A stretch of DNA of 64,000 nucleotides from Fallopia convolvulus (lineage: Eukaryota; Streptophyta; Magnoliopsida; Caryophyllales; Polygonaceae), in the NCBI GenBank assembly GCA_964016875.1, contig OZ024719.1, positions 32,288,679 to 32,352,678 of the forward strand, given 5' to 3'. Shown here in pieces: positions 10,831-23,000 of this stretch. The notes beneath the pieces are model-generated. The model ran no database searches. It worked only from the letters and a program-made list of their open reading frames with translations, and was not told the DNA's origin. Positions within the stretch are counted from its first letter, which is position 1. Every line of letters begins with the position of its first letter. A program made the translations under genes and the position numbers.

Positions 10831-12213
10831 TTAAGATTTTTCTTTGTGCAGATCTGATAGATATCCTGCATCTGCATATCCAACAATAGCAGCATTTGTA
10901 TTTCTATGATAATATAACCCAAGGTCAAGAGTACCTCTTAAGTATCGGAACACATGTTTGATTCCGTTCCAATGTCGTCTTGTTGGTAATGAGCTGTATC
11001 TTGATAACAAGATTACAGCAAAAGCAATATCTGGTCTTGTATTATTTGCGAGATACATTAATGCACCAATTGCGCTTAGGTAGGGGATTTCAGGACCGAG
11101 AATTTCTTCATCATCTTCTCGAGGTCTGAATTGATCATCATATACACTAAGAGAACGAACAATCATGGGTGAATTCAATGGATGTGCTTTGTCCATGTAG
11201 AACCTTTTCAAAATTATCTCGTTATAATTTGTTTGATGAATGAAAATCCCATCATTCAAATGTTCAATTTGTAAACCGAGACAAAATTTGGTTCTTCCAA
11301 GATCTTTCATTTCAAATTCTTTCATCAAGTATTTTGCAGTATTTTCAAGTTCATCGGATGTACCGATAATATTTAAATCATCAACATATACTACAATAAT
11401 AGCGAATCCATTTTTGGATCGTTTGATGAAAACACATGGACAAACGACATCATTTTGATATCCTTCTTTAAGAAGATATTCACTAAGCCGATTGTACCAC
11501 ATCCTTCCAGATTGTTTTAGACCATATAATGATCTTTGCAATTTTATAGAAAACATGTCCCGAGATTTTTCTTTATATACCTCGGGTAGTTTTAATCCTT
11601 CGGGAACTTTCATGTAAATATCACTATCAAGTGATCCATATAAATATGCAGTTACGACATCCATAAGTCGCATCTGTAGTTCCTCTAAAACAGTTAGGCT
11701 AATTAAAAATCTTAATGTAGTTGCATCAACTATAGGGAAATATGTTTGCTCATAATCTACCCCGGGTATCTGAGAAAAACCTTGGGCAACAAGTCTTGCC
11801 TTATATCTTACAATTTCGTTTTTCTCATTACGCTTTCGTACAAATACCCATTTATAGCCTACTGGTTTCAAGCCCATTGGCGTGGGCTTTATTGGGCCAA
11901 AAACATTACGCTTTTCAAGCGATTTTAATTCAATCTGCATAGCCTCTTTCCATTTTGGCCAATCGTGTCTAATGCGACACTCATTAATAGTTTGTGGTTC
12001 GATGTCATCATCATCAACCACTATTTCGGTTGCAACAAAGTATGCGAATACCTCATCAAGGATAATGTCTTTCCTGTTGCACTGTATTCCAAAATAGACA
12101 TAATTTACTGCAATTTCGTAATTATCAATGCTTTTGTCATTATCTGGAACAATTTCCATTTTGTTCTTATCCGGAGCATTCTCCGTTTCTGGAACAGTTT
12201 TTATTTCTAACAC
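10831..12213 (-). pseudogene. Reverse transcriptase of the old copia element
   Basis: The 460-codon open stretch is the longest in this element. It carries the copia reverse transcriptase landmarks in order: GYKWVFVRKRN start, ARLVAQGFSQ, DVVTAYLYG (first catalytic Asp), SLYGLKQSGRMWY, and the catalytic YVDD box near residues 276-280. It continues with the connection region (MYLANNTRPDIAFAV) into RNase H, where it meets a stop. The frame has no proper start; it is part of a gag-pol polyprotein. The catalytic residues are intact, but the flanking integrase and RNase H frames are broken, so the element is inactive. Confidence 0.88.
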
Positions 12214-12218
12214 ATCTC

Positions 12219-12485
12219 CTAGATTTTTGGAGGTATGTTCTCCCCCTGAATAGGAAATTGGTGGAACTTCATTTGCATTATTTTGCCGCCTGTTCTTTCT
12301 TGGTTTAGATATTTTGATCCAGGAGGGCGGCCGCGTTTTTGGCGCGCTATAAATTCCTTTTCAAGACTCTTATCTAATTTTCCTGTAGGAATTTCAATTC
12401 TTTCAGGGGCATTTACAGCTGGCACATGTGACTTTGTCACTTTCTTTGTGTTTGTAAATGAGTCAGACAATTGATTTGCTATACT
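12219..12485 (-). pseudogene. Integrase-reverse transcriptase linker of the copia polyprotein
   Basis: An 83-codon frame between the integrase and reverse transcriptase frames. It is rich in Lys and Pro and contains RQKRGRPPGSKY, an AT-hook-like block typical of the variable linker after copia integrase. It is separated from both neighbours by stops or frame changes. Confidence 0.6.
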
Positions 12486-13930
12486 CTATAAATGTACAAT
12501 CTTTTGTACTTCTTGTTCACACATTTTTGTACGTGAATCAAGATAAGATAACGATGAAGCATTCCAAGTAATTTCTTTATGTCCTTTTCCACCAAGATTT
12601 GGAAATTCATTTTCATTAAAATGACAATCATCAAATCTCGATGTAAATAGGTCACCCGTGGTTGGTTCAGGATATCTTATAATTGATCGAGATTCAAAAC
12701 CAACATATATTCTCAATCTTCTTTGGGGACCCATTTTTGTTCTTTGTGGTAGAGCAATAGGAACATAAACTGCACAACCAAATATCTTTAAATGTGATAT
12801 ATCTGGTTCTTTACCAGTCACTAATTGTAATGGAGAATACTTATGATATGCAGTTGGTCTTAATCTTACTAGAGCTGCAACATGCAATATAGCATGTCCC
12901 CAAACTGATGTTGGCAGTTTAGACTTCATCAATAATGGTCTAGCGATTAATTGTAATCGCTTTATCAGAGATTCAGCAAGACCATTTTGTGTGTGAACAT
13001 GAGCCATCGGATGTTCAACTGTAATCCCAATTGACATACTATAGTCATTGAATGTTTGGGAAGTAAATTCTCCTGCATTATCAAGCCAGATTCTTTTGAT
13101 TGTATAATCCGAAAATTGCTCTCGTAAGCGAATTATTTGAGCTAGGAGTTTAGCAAAAGCTGCATTTCTTGTTGATAAGAGGCTCGCATGTGACCATCTT
13201 GTTGATGCATCAATCAATACAATAAAGTATCGAAATGGTCCACATGGTGGGACTATTGGTCCACAAATATCACCTTGTATTCGTTCCAAAAACGTTGGAT
13301 TTTCAATCCCAACTTTATTCTTGGAAGGTCTGGTGATTAGTTTACCAAGTGAGCAACCTTTATAGTTAAAATCACTTGATTTAAGGACACATGCTTTCTT
13401 TATTGAGTGCCCAGTTGAACTTTCAACTATTTTATGCATCATTCCATTACCTGGATGACCCAAACGGTCATGCCATAATGTAAACATCCTTTTATCATTT
13501 AATTTCTCATAGGATGTTACATTTGTATCTATTGGACTTGTATATGTTTGATAAAGTCCAGTAGTATGGGCAGGCAGTTTTTTTAAAATCTGCTTCTTGC
13601 CACATATTTGTCTTGTGATGCACAAATACTCTTATTTTCATTTATGATTTCTACATGAAAACCATTATGACGCACATCTTTAAAGCTTAGTAAGTTCCTT
13701 TGAGACTTACTTGAATACAATGCGTCATTTATGATCAATTTTGTTCCTTCAGGGAGCAAAATACAAGCTCTTCCGGAGCCTTGGATCAATTTTGTCACAC
13801 CAGAGATTGTTTTAACATTTGCTTCAAGCAAAGTTAACTAAGTAAAGTACTCTTTATTTCTCAAGATGGTGTGCGTAGTAGCGTTGTCCACTAGACATTG
13901 ATTCTTACTACTTGATATATCTTTAATCGT
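12486..13930 (-). pseudogene. Protease and integrase of the old copia element
   Basis: Protease: about 13915-13850 encodes LVDNATTHTIL, the copia DSA/DSG-type active-site strand, followed by a stop and the frame 13831-13583. Integrase: frame 13625-12486 (379 codons) with HDRLGHPG and GCSLGK of the zinc-binding region. The catalytic triad is in LIDAST (first Asp), WLDNAGEF (second Asp) and NGLAES (Glu). The first Cys of the HHCC pair appears to have become Tyr (NYKGC), which would weaken zinc binding. Integrase joins the cDNA to host DNA. Two overlapping frames here show a frameshift near 13600. Confidence 0.85.
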
Positions 13931-14565
13931 TTCCATATCTTCAAGATAAAGAAAAACATATATAATTAAAACATAAATAACAGATAATATTATAGAGGTA
14001 TATATTATAGTAGTTGATATTTTTCATTGATTCCAAATTCATCATCTATGATGGAATCAGAGATGTCCAAACTTGGTGTAGGCTCAGTTTCGTCAACAAA
14101 ATGAGTCTCCATATTCTTCCCCTGTATCTTTTTGGGAAGATTGGTACAACTCAACCAAGTATTTGGCTATGCGACACACCCTTGCCCAGTGACGTGTAAT
14201 ACCACATCTATAACATATCAATTTGGGCTTTTGGGAGTATCCTTTAGGACCCTTCTGAACCATTTGCTTATCATTTCCTTTGGAAATGGATGCATCAAGA
14301 GATTTATGCTTCTGATAATCCCCCTTGGCCACATCTTTGACCACGACTTCGAATTCGGCCATTGCCACGGCCACGATTGCCATCGTGTCCATGATTATTT
14401 TTGATGCCTACCATCATTTCTTTGAGAGGCATATGTGGCATTTATTTCAAGGTACGGTATAGTACCAGTTGGCCTCAAGTTGTAGTTTTTCATGAGCAAC
14501 TCATTATTCTGCTCAACTACAAGTAGTAGCCTGTATCGAATCTGAATACCTTTTTAAACTCCCTT

Positions 14566-14641
14566 TGTCTGTATTGTTCTTGTAACAACACATTAGTACC
14601 ATGCCCTTTTTCTGTATTGTTCTTGTAACAACACATTAGTA
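14566..14641. repeat. Short tandem duplication in gag remnant
   Basis: tctgtattgttcttgtaac followed by aacacattagta occurs twice, about 50 bp apart. Confidence 0.85.
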
Positions 14642-14954
14642 ATATGCATGGTTGAATAAGTTTTATTCAACATTATCTCTTTAGAGATTTTCTTCCGCAT
14701 AAATGTAATTGAGAGCTTATGCGAAACAGGGTAGAATTATAATCATTGACTGACTTGAGGTCTTTAAACCTTAAATTAGTCCAATCGTAATTTGCTTTAG
14801 GGAGCAAAACTTGTTAGTGCCCTCTAGCTTTCCCATAATTCTTAATTTGGGATTTTCCACCAACAGATATTCAAATTTCAGGCTATCATGTATATGATGG
14901 CGAAGAAAGATAATCGCCTTAGCCTTATCATGTGGGGAAATATTTTCATTTTCC

Positions 14955-15140
14955 TTTATGATCTCTTGTAGACCATATTTTCTTTTATGATCTCTTGTAG
15001 ACCATTTGCTTGGAGGTGAGCTAGTGGATCAACCTTCCATTCCAAATATCTCTGGTATTTTTATTTTCTTTTATGGTCTCTTATAGACCATTTGCTTGGG
15101 GGGGTGAGCTGCCAGTGCATCAACCCTCCAATCCAGATAT
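14955..15140. repeat. Tandem duplications in gag remnant
   Basis: A tttatgatctcttgtagacc block appears three times (14958, 14985 and a variant near 15070). A longer block (tttgcttgg...gtgagct...tcaacc...tccaa...atatct) appears twice. The copies differ, so the duplication is not recent. Confidence 0.75.
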
Positions 15141-15199
15141 CTTTGGTGTGATAAGTCGAGAATATCAAATTCACACTTTGTAATAATTGTCATTAGATC

Positions 15200-15800
15200 A
15201 ACTATATATTAATTAACAAATAATTAATTAACCTTAAGAATAAACAATATTAATTAGTGATACACATATTAGTATCAACGTATTTAACATGAATACTAAT
15301 ATATATATGTATGTACGTGGATGAAAAAAAATAAGATATTAAAACATGAAACATTAATAAAGATGAATAAATTATATGCATGATATCCTTATATTAATGC
15401 AAAGGGTTTGATAAAGTGCATGTAATCATTGTACAAACAAAAATAACGTTGAATAAATGGTGGCAGAGAATTGGAAACAAAACTTGTATCTCTTTTGTCT
15501 TTTCCCATTTTGCAAGGCTTTGGTTTTGTTCAAGGAAAACTCATACGTGTAGTTTCAATATAATTGTAAATCAAACGTAGCAAAAACATTCAACTTTTGC
15601 AAAGCTTTTCTTCAAAAATTCTTCTATCAGAAAAGAAGTTTTTACATACATGAAGAAGAAGAAAGCCAATCTCTCATATCATCAAGTCATTAAAATGATG
15701 ATCTATAAAAACTATGGTTTAGAAAATTGAAAGTAGTATAAAGTGTGTACTACCTTCAAAAGATCTAGCTTCTCAGTTGGTATTTATTTTGAGAAACTCT
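15200..15800 (-). other. Copia leader, no recognisable coding
   Basis: AT-rich sequence between the primer site and the gag remnant. Three or more stops per frame; no motif recognised. Confidence 0.6.
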
Positions 15801-15813
15801 CGTGCTGATAACG
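15801..15813 (-). promoter_or_regulatory. Primer binding site of the old copia element
   Basis: On the minus strand, directly after the LTR terminus, the sequence reads CGTTATCAGCACG. It shares the core TATCAG with the usual TGGTATCAGAGC initiator tRNA-Met site. This orients the element. Confidence 0.7.
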
Positions 15814-16068
15814 TGTTGTGAAATATTGGGGGAGACAAAGCTGTGAAAGTTGAGAAATCTTAACTGATTTCGTTGATTCATTACAATGAATTATACAACC
15901 TATTTATAGGCAAAGTTTTGCGTACATGCGAAGTTCAGCCGTATAAAGCTGAGAGAAATTGAAGGCCGTCATTGTTGTAATGATTGCCAGCCTAATAAAA
16001 CAAGCCTAATAAAACAAAAAGGTGATGATGATATTTCATCTCTTAGGCCTAATAAAACAAAAAACAAT

Positions 16069-16751
16069 ACTTTTTTTTGATAGGGAAAGTGATTAGGGGC
16101 CGCTAACAAGCTAGCGGCTACCCTAGAGCATCCAGATGGATGAGGTCCCGAAGAAACGGGTCAACTGAAAGTGGAACAGATGAAACATGGCGAAACGAAA
16201 CAACAATGAAGTCCGCCACTGCGTTGCACTCCCGGACGACATGGGCAATGCTCCAGCTCTGGAACTGGCCAAGTAAGCAGTGGATATCCGCACTTAACAT
16301 CTCGATCTCCCACGGACAGCGCCAGTCACCAAGAACGGCCTTGACCAACTGCAAGTTATCGCCTTCGATCTGAATATGGGAAATGCCGCGTCGGGTGGCT
16401 TCAATGATTCCCTGTCGTAAAGCGATGGTCTCGGATTTCAGAACAGATTGTCGACCGATAAGTCCTCCGTCAAAATGAATGGGCTCACCCTTAGAATCCC
16501 TAAGAATGAACCCAAACGAAGCCATACCGTCAACGTTGACTGCCCCATCAAAGTTGAGTTTAACAAAATTTGTAGGAGGTTTTCTCCATTTGGCACATGA
16601 GCGTTTGCACTTAGTCTGTTATCCGCCATTGGTTAAATTCGTTTTCTCTTTGTTGTGGGCGTTTAGCAACTCTTTCATTTGGTTACGGATGAAGTTGTAA
16701 AGGTTGTCCTTCGCATTCGTCGTAGTTGGAGAGTGAGGTTTGAATGCCGCT
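16069..16751 (-). mobile_element. 5'-truncated LINE inserted in the copia LTR
   Basis: The insert is flanked by 13-bp duplications AACAAAAAACAAT (16056-16068) and AACAAAAAGCAAT (16752-16764), one mismatch. On the minus strand it ends in a short A tail (T8 at 16071-16078). Variable-length duplications plus a poly-A end are the marks of target-primed LINE insertion. Only the 3' RNase H part of the element is present. Confidence 0.88.
16118..16615 (-). pseudogene. RNase H domain of the truncated LINE
   Basis: The minus-strand frame reads from about 16615 (WRKPP ... KLNFDGAV) through 16525-16118. The RNase H catalytic acidic residues are all in place: Asp in NFDGA, Glu in KSETIAL, Asp in EGDN, and a final Asp in NAVADF. 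This is the plant L1-type C-terminal RNase H (RVT_3-like). The frame looks open over the whole domain, with a stop near the end as expected for a 3' end. The reverse transcriptase that should precede it is missing because the insertion is truncated. No host function is implied. Confidence 0.85.
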
Positions 16752-16794
16752 AACAAAAAGCAATGATGAATGAATAATTCACCTTACCTCTTAA

Positions 16795-16796
<2 letters not shown>

Positions 16797-16858
<62 letters not shown>
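16797..16858. repeat. (TTA)n microsatellite upstream of UNC50
   Basis: About 20 perfect TTA units directly after the copia LTR and about 210 bp before the UNC50 start codon. Confidence 0.97.
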
Positions 16859-16860
<2 letters not shown>

Positions 16861-17067
16861 GATTTAGGATTATGATAAATAAAAAGAGAGGAAACGAAAC
16901 GAAACGAAGAATAAAGGAGAGTCGGGAGGAGAGGATCCACGAATCAGCCGGACAGTCTTGGGAATCGTCTGCATTTGAGCGTCTCCGGGCACCAAACGCG
17001 ATAGGGAAGAGCTCCACTGATTCGCCGGAGATTAGATCTCCAGATCCGACTACTGGGAGAAGAGAAC
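16859..17067 (+). promoter_or_regulatory. UNC50: Presumed promoter and 5'UTR of UNC50
   Basis: A purine-rich 209-bp stretch between the microsatellite and the ATG. An AT-rich gataaataaaaag at about 16874-16886 could serve as a TATA element. The transcription start cannot be fixed from sequence. If it lies within this stretch, the core promoter is squeezed against the copia LTR. Confidence 0.45.
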
Positions 17068-20000
17068 ATGTTGCCAACTGTGGTGAAAGGACGAGGTTCC
17101 TCTTTCTCTTCCTCCTCTCGTCCGCCGAATCCCGTCTTCCCTCACTACCTTCGCCGAATTGTCAAGGTCTTTCCCTCTCACCTATTTAAAATTCTTCTCT
17201 GCTGATTTCCGATTTCTCTGTTTGCTCAGATCTGATTTCTCTATCTCTTGATGCTATGTAACTTGGGAAGAATTTTGAAACATTTTCATGGTTACTTGTG
17301 GTAATTGCCTTGAACTGTTGCGCCCGTTAGAACTATCAACTGGGATGTGCTTTCGCTAAGGTTATTAATGCCGATTTTGCTAGAGTTGATGTGCAATTTT
17401 TTTATTCCATTAAGTGCTTTTGTTAATTCGTGTCTGAGTTTCTCTCCATTCGTCCAACAAACCCTCAGTACTATTTCTTCCTTCTCCTGATCTGCCATGT
17501 TGTTGCCCTTTCCCTATATGATGTATTGTGACAACATCTTTCCATCGCTTTTGCCTTTCAATCCATTTCTTTCTGTGCCATATCGGAGCTTAGAAGTTTA
17601 TAGCTGGTAACTGAAAGCTGACACCTATTATCTATTAAGTAATTCATTTGTATGATAGTTTTTGACAAATTGATACGGCAAGCCACACTAGCTGTAACAC
17701 AGTCATAGCTGCACTTTACTCAATGTTTAAAAATTATAGATTTACACCATTCATATTTGATCTGTAAGAAATCCCCCAAATGCATTGGTGCCTTGTTAAC
17801 TCTAAGTTAAAAGGCTAAATTACTTGTCACTTGAATTTAAATGGTTAACAGATTTGTTTTTATTGGTCCACTAATGCTTTTGTGTTTCAGTTAGTGAGTG
17901 GCTGACAAATATAAATAAGGGATCATTATCTTTAATTTTTTTATATAACTAGCTGCACTTAACTACTCAATATAAGTGGAGATCAAACCATATTAGACAG
18001 TAGTTAGGTGCAATTCTCCCAGATTTATTAACGTAGATGATTTTAAAATGTCATGTAAATAATTGAGAGTTATATTCATTATTCAGTAAATAATAAGTAC
18101 TAGCTTGTTGATCCTATATTATATATGCCCTTTCTGTGTTAAAAAAATAGTTTCGATATACATATTATACCTCTATAATCAAAATGTAATGGCTTTATGG
18201 AAGAGAAACTTCCATCTACTCACTGCAGGTGGTTTCGATGCTATTTAAATTTCATCCTTAGTTCATGCAAGAGTGAGTTTATAGTGGGAGAGAAGGAAAT
18301 GATATGAGAGGCAACAGGGTCGAGACATAAGGATTAATGTTCGAATGGGGAAATTTGTATATTACTAGAGCACATCCTCCATTATTTTGCAAAAAGTACT
18401 CAAAACAATTCTGGTGAAAAGAGAGTTTATTCACAAAGCTATCTTCATTTATTCTACTTATGTAGTTAACATAATGTTAAAAATAAATAGAGTGATTGTT
18501 TGACCATGGGTGCCTTATTAGTTATTACTCATAAAGACATTTTTTATATACTATTTGAAAGTATTTATAAATAAAAATTTCTTTATACATAAGGTGAACA
18601 CACCCCATATTAATAACTAAACCTATATCTTTTTAGCTTTCCAAACAGACATTCCGATGTTGAGTGATTTTAATAACTAACATCGTAGATATTTTGGTAT
18701 GTAATCACCCTTTCCCTTTTTGAAGATAAAATTAAATTATTTCAGCAACTTGCCAACTTCCGATATTGTTGAATAACTTGAATCATACATTAAATCGGAC
18801 ATTCTCCTGTTGAGTAGAGAGGTGGTTATGGTGGCGTTGGACTTTGATCTGACCAAAAAGTAGAGATCAATTTTTCTATAGCATTGTTTTCCACTTGTTC
18901 TTGTGAGTTGGGAATACTATGTAACTGCTTTGATGCACATGATTGCTACTGATATGACTTATATCTAGGTAGTAGCGAATGAGAAACCTTAAGGAACACT
19001 TTGTTATGTTTATCTGCAAAACTTGTAGTTTATACTAAAAATAGTTCTCAATGCCTTCCAAGGCTCCATATGTATTTTCTGTGTGAGGCACTAATTAATT
19101 TTGAAATTGCATCTTGACTCTTATTTTTTGTGCAATTGTGCAAGTTTCTGTTGACTAATGGTCTAATTGTTAACTGTGCCCATCAATTCGTTCAACATTG
19201 TAACCTATATAGTAACATGTACTGCCAGCCGATGTGTGTTTAGCTGGATTAATATGCTAAAACACAGACCTGTTTTCTGCAGTTTTTGAAATGAGTTTGG
19301 GCTATATCCTGGAAATTTGAGGAGCTATATTTGAATTGGTGATCAGTGGTTTGCTCCACTGCAATTGCATGAAGAGATTTTATATATCTTATTTGGTTAA
19401 ATCACATAAGAGATTTAACATTTTATAGTGTATTAAAAGGCGTTGCCTAGGCGCGCCTGGAGCATCCCATCGCCTGCATCAGGCAAGGCGAGGCTGCTTG
19501 CATAAGGCGGCCCCTAGGCGGCTCAGGCGCCCTAAGGCGGCCAGGCGAGCCTAGGCGCCAGGCAATGCGCCTGATCCCGATTTGCTTGAAATATAATGTT
19601 GACGATATAAAAAAGGATAGAATCTCAACAAATCAACAATTTATCTTATTAATGTATATTAATATCTTTTATTTTCCCAAATTGAAGTTATTATGATATT
19701 TTTTTATATGCAATTATCTATTTTCAAAGATCTCAATATCCTTTATCTAACTATATAATCAGACGTTATTCTTTTTCTCCTTACACAACTCCTCTCCTCT
19801 ATCTTTTTCCATTGTTCAATACTTTGATTTATTGTCTGGCATTGCTATTGGACGTTTGAGACTTGGAGCTCGATGATGAAGATTTTGATGATTTGCATGA
19901 CTAACTTTGTTTTAGTATTTTATATTGGAAAAGACTTGTTTTAGTAGTTTGTTTTACTATCTTTAAACTTTGATTTCGTAGTAGTTTATTATTTTATCTT

Positions 20001-23000
20001 TAAATTTGGATTTAGTACTATAAATTTAATAAAAAATTGGGTTTTTTTCTTTAAGAATATGTTTTTATATCTTACTTAACATTATTTTATGTATATTTAT
20101 TATTTACCGAAATTTACGTATAAGGCGAGCGCCTTCGCCTTAGAGGCGCGCCTAGGCGATCTGGAGGGTTCATCGCCTAAGGTGTCGCCTTGCCTTTTTA
20201 AACACTGGATTATATAGACAATTTTTTTTTTCTGATTCAAAAGGAAAGGGATGTACACCTTTGTTAGTTTTTTAAATGGGGATTGAGGGAGATTGAGTTT
20301 CTAGAATGAGCCTTGTGCGGTGCCTTCCATGCTAATTATTTATTGCCTGTCCTTTTCCTGTTGATTTAAATACGAATTTCCAACTCTTAATGCCATTTTT
20401 GCTTTCCACTCTTTGTAACAATAATGTCATTGCTTATGAATGATTAAAGATAATTTGATTTATGACTTTAGATCACATTTATCTTCCTTTCGTGATTAAT
20501 GTTATAAGCTATAGTTATTTTGTTTACACTTAACTGGTTATTGTAGTGGCAACAAATGGACATCGAATATACATTTTGGCAAATGTTTCACCTATGCACA
20601 TCACCGAAAGTAGTGTAAGTTGTCTCTTACTTGTGCTATCAGATTTATTTTGTTCTTTTCTATAAATATAATTGCCTCTATGTTTAGCTTTATTCATCAT
20701 CTAACATTATGCGGTTTGTGGTGTCCTTTAAGCAAATTGCCTTTTGGCCATCCTCTAACGGTTAGAACCAAAAGACGATGCCTCTAGTACACTCTGGCAA
20801 AGATAATGCGCATTTTCGCTTTTTTGTTTTGCATCATATGCTTAATTTTGTAATGGCATAATTATTTTTTTAATGTGATTGTGCCCTATAAAATTGTAAG
20901 TGACAAAATGATTTTTTGTACCCACAACATGTCATTTTATTGATTCAAAGTTCTGAATGTTATTAAGTGAACATGGAGAGTAATAATTACAACCCATTGT
21001 TCTGGCATCATTTGCTATTTGCCACCAACAATAATGGAATGGACAAATACAGGAAGGTGGACAAGTAGTTTTGCCTTTTGCACTTTGACTGTGAGTTAAT
21101 ATATACACTATTTATATGCCCAGGAAATATAAATTTGCAGTTCTAGAATGTGGGATATATGAAGGATGGAGCAACATTAGAATTGGGTCCATGTGATTCT
21201 CAGTCAATATGTAGACTATTTAGTTGCCCTAATGAATCTGAACTGACTTGGTCCTGTTGCCCAAAGTCAGATACGTTGCTTTGTGCCTGTGCTATGCTTT
21301 CTTCCTTAAATAGTTGATATTGGAAAATGAGGGTTCAGGTCTAAGAATAGAATCTTGGATGGTTAAATTAGATCTTGAGGGTGATGTGGGATGTTTGCAT
21401 ATCTGAATTGGTGCAATTCCATATTGCTCAATTGAATTTGCCAAATTTGGAAAATAAGATTTGACAACAAGGTTCTAATCTAAAGATATATATATATGTG
21501 ATGTTTTATTAGAAACAATATATCAGATGTATCTCCAAATTACACCCTGAAGCATGAAATGTTCCTTTTTTGTAATTATGCAACATATAAAATTTGTATC
21601 TTTGCATCAATAAAGAATGCTATGTTTGCTTATGAGAAAAATAAGTTGGTTTTATGTACTGCTCTATTACCATACCTTCTGACTGTGTGTAATGTAATTT
21701 CAACTCTATTTTCTGTTTACTATTGCATTTGGAATTGGGCACTTCCTGCAGCTATCAACACACAAAGTACCATAAACGTAAGTTGGGTGACATCATTTTT
21801 CTAGATGTATTATGTTTGAATTTATGTTGTATATCTAGATATGTTTTTTTTTGCTTTTGTACAACTGTTTAGTCATCACTAGGTTTAGAATAAAGTTATC
21901 GCATGCATAATTTATTATTATCATGTTTTCTCCTATATATATATATTTTAATTTACAAACTCAGTCAGTACATTGGATGCTTAGTTTGTAAATCCTATTC
22001 TAATTGTTTGAGAAGCTAAAATTCACTTAACCTCTTTGCAAATAGCTTTGATAAACAGTTGAGGATCACTTCCACTGGTGATAATTTTACTTGAGGTTCC
22101 CTACCCTCTACTAAAGTAAAAAAAAATCTACTAGTGGTATCTGCAAGCTGCAGTTGCAAATGCACTTAACATCATTCTCTATACACTTAAATCTATTTTA
22201 AGTAAACCCTCTTCCTCTTACCCACCACCACCATAAACCAACATCCAAATCATCTGTTTCTGAGCTCAGACAAATTATACTGGGCTCGAGTGTAGCCCAC
22301 TGCAACATTGCCAAACTCTGGTGAGTGCCCCTCTCCTCACTGCTTCAGTTTTGGACAAAGAGAAGATGCCAAGGCGGTAATTTCCAATTGAACTCCTAAT
22401 GAAGGCCAGATATGTTTCCTTAGATATACAAGCATAAAGTTATTCAATTTTAGAAATTTTGGTTCACACATCAGAAATTCATTGCCAAAATACACTGCAA
22501 CTACAGCTTTTGGAAAATGCTGCTAAGTTTAACCATTAACTAGGAGGCGTTGGAAGCATAGTTGGATGTTCGGACACAGTTTAATGTTTTTTCAAGAAAC
22601 AATAGTAGTGATTATTTTTGTATTTCTTACAATTTTGATACTCTGCAAATTGGATTCTGCAACTATACAGTAGTCTTTCAAATCTCACTGAGTTCATGAA
22701 CTTTGCAAGGATATTTTCATTCATTTGATAGTAGTTAAAGGTGTCATAAATTGTATCCTTAATTAGCCAATAAACTGAGATGGGTTGCTTCTGTGTGTGT
22801 ACAACTGAAATTTATGCACTTCTCTCTTTTGTCCTCAGAAACTAAAAATCAATGGGCGCGTGATGATCCTGCTTTCGTCGTCATATGTAGTCTCCTTCTA
22901 GCTGTTTCAACTTTGGCGTATTGTGCTGCGTAAGTTTCTATCTAGTTATTTCTACTAGAGAAAGTCAATTCTGTTCATGTAAACTATATGAACAATTTGG

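Larger units (their letters stand above)
14093..15160 (-). pseudogene. Gag remnant of the old copia element
   Basis: The frame 14392-14093 holds a CCHC knuckle (CYRCG..RHWARVC, C-X2-C-X4-H-X4-C), the RNA-binding end of gag. Upstream, minus-strand fragments in several frames (about 15160-14400) show copia gag traits such as DKAKAIIFLRHHIHDSLKFEY near 14930-14870. Many stops are present, and two local tandem duplications (14566-14641 and 14955-15140) enlarge the region. In a live element gag forms the particle shell. Confidence 0.7.
9867..16796 (-). mobile_element. Old Ty1-copia retrotransposon (minus strand)
   Basis: It is bounded by LTRs starting TGTTGTGAAATATT and ending CTCTTAACA. A purine tract lies next to the left LTR and a tRNA-Met-like primer site next to the right LTR, so the element reads right to left: gag, protease, integrase, reverse transcriptase, RNase H. 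This gene order (integrase before reverse transcriptase) defines Ty1-copia. Every domain carries stops or frameshifts. The right LTR was later hit by a LINE (16069-16751). The target duplication is degraded (atatt/ttatt). Confidence 0.92.
15814..16796 (-). repeat. 5' LTR of the old copia element, split by a LINE
   Basis: Starts TGTTGTGAAATATT and ends CTCTTAACA. Removing 16069-16751 and one copy of the 13-bp duplication leaves about 287 bp matching the other LTR. Confidence 0.9.
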
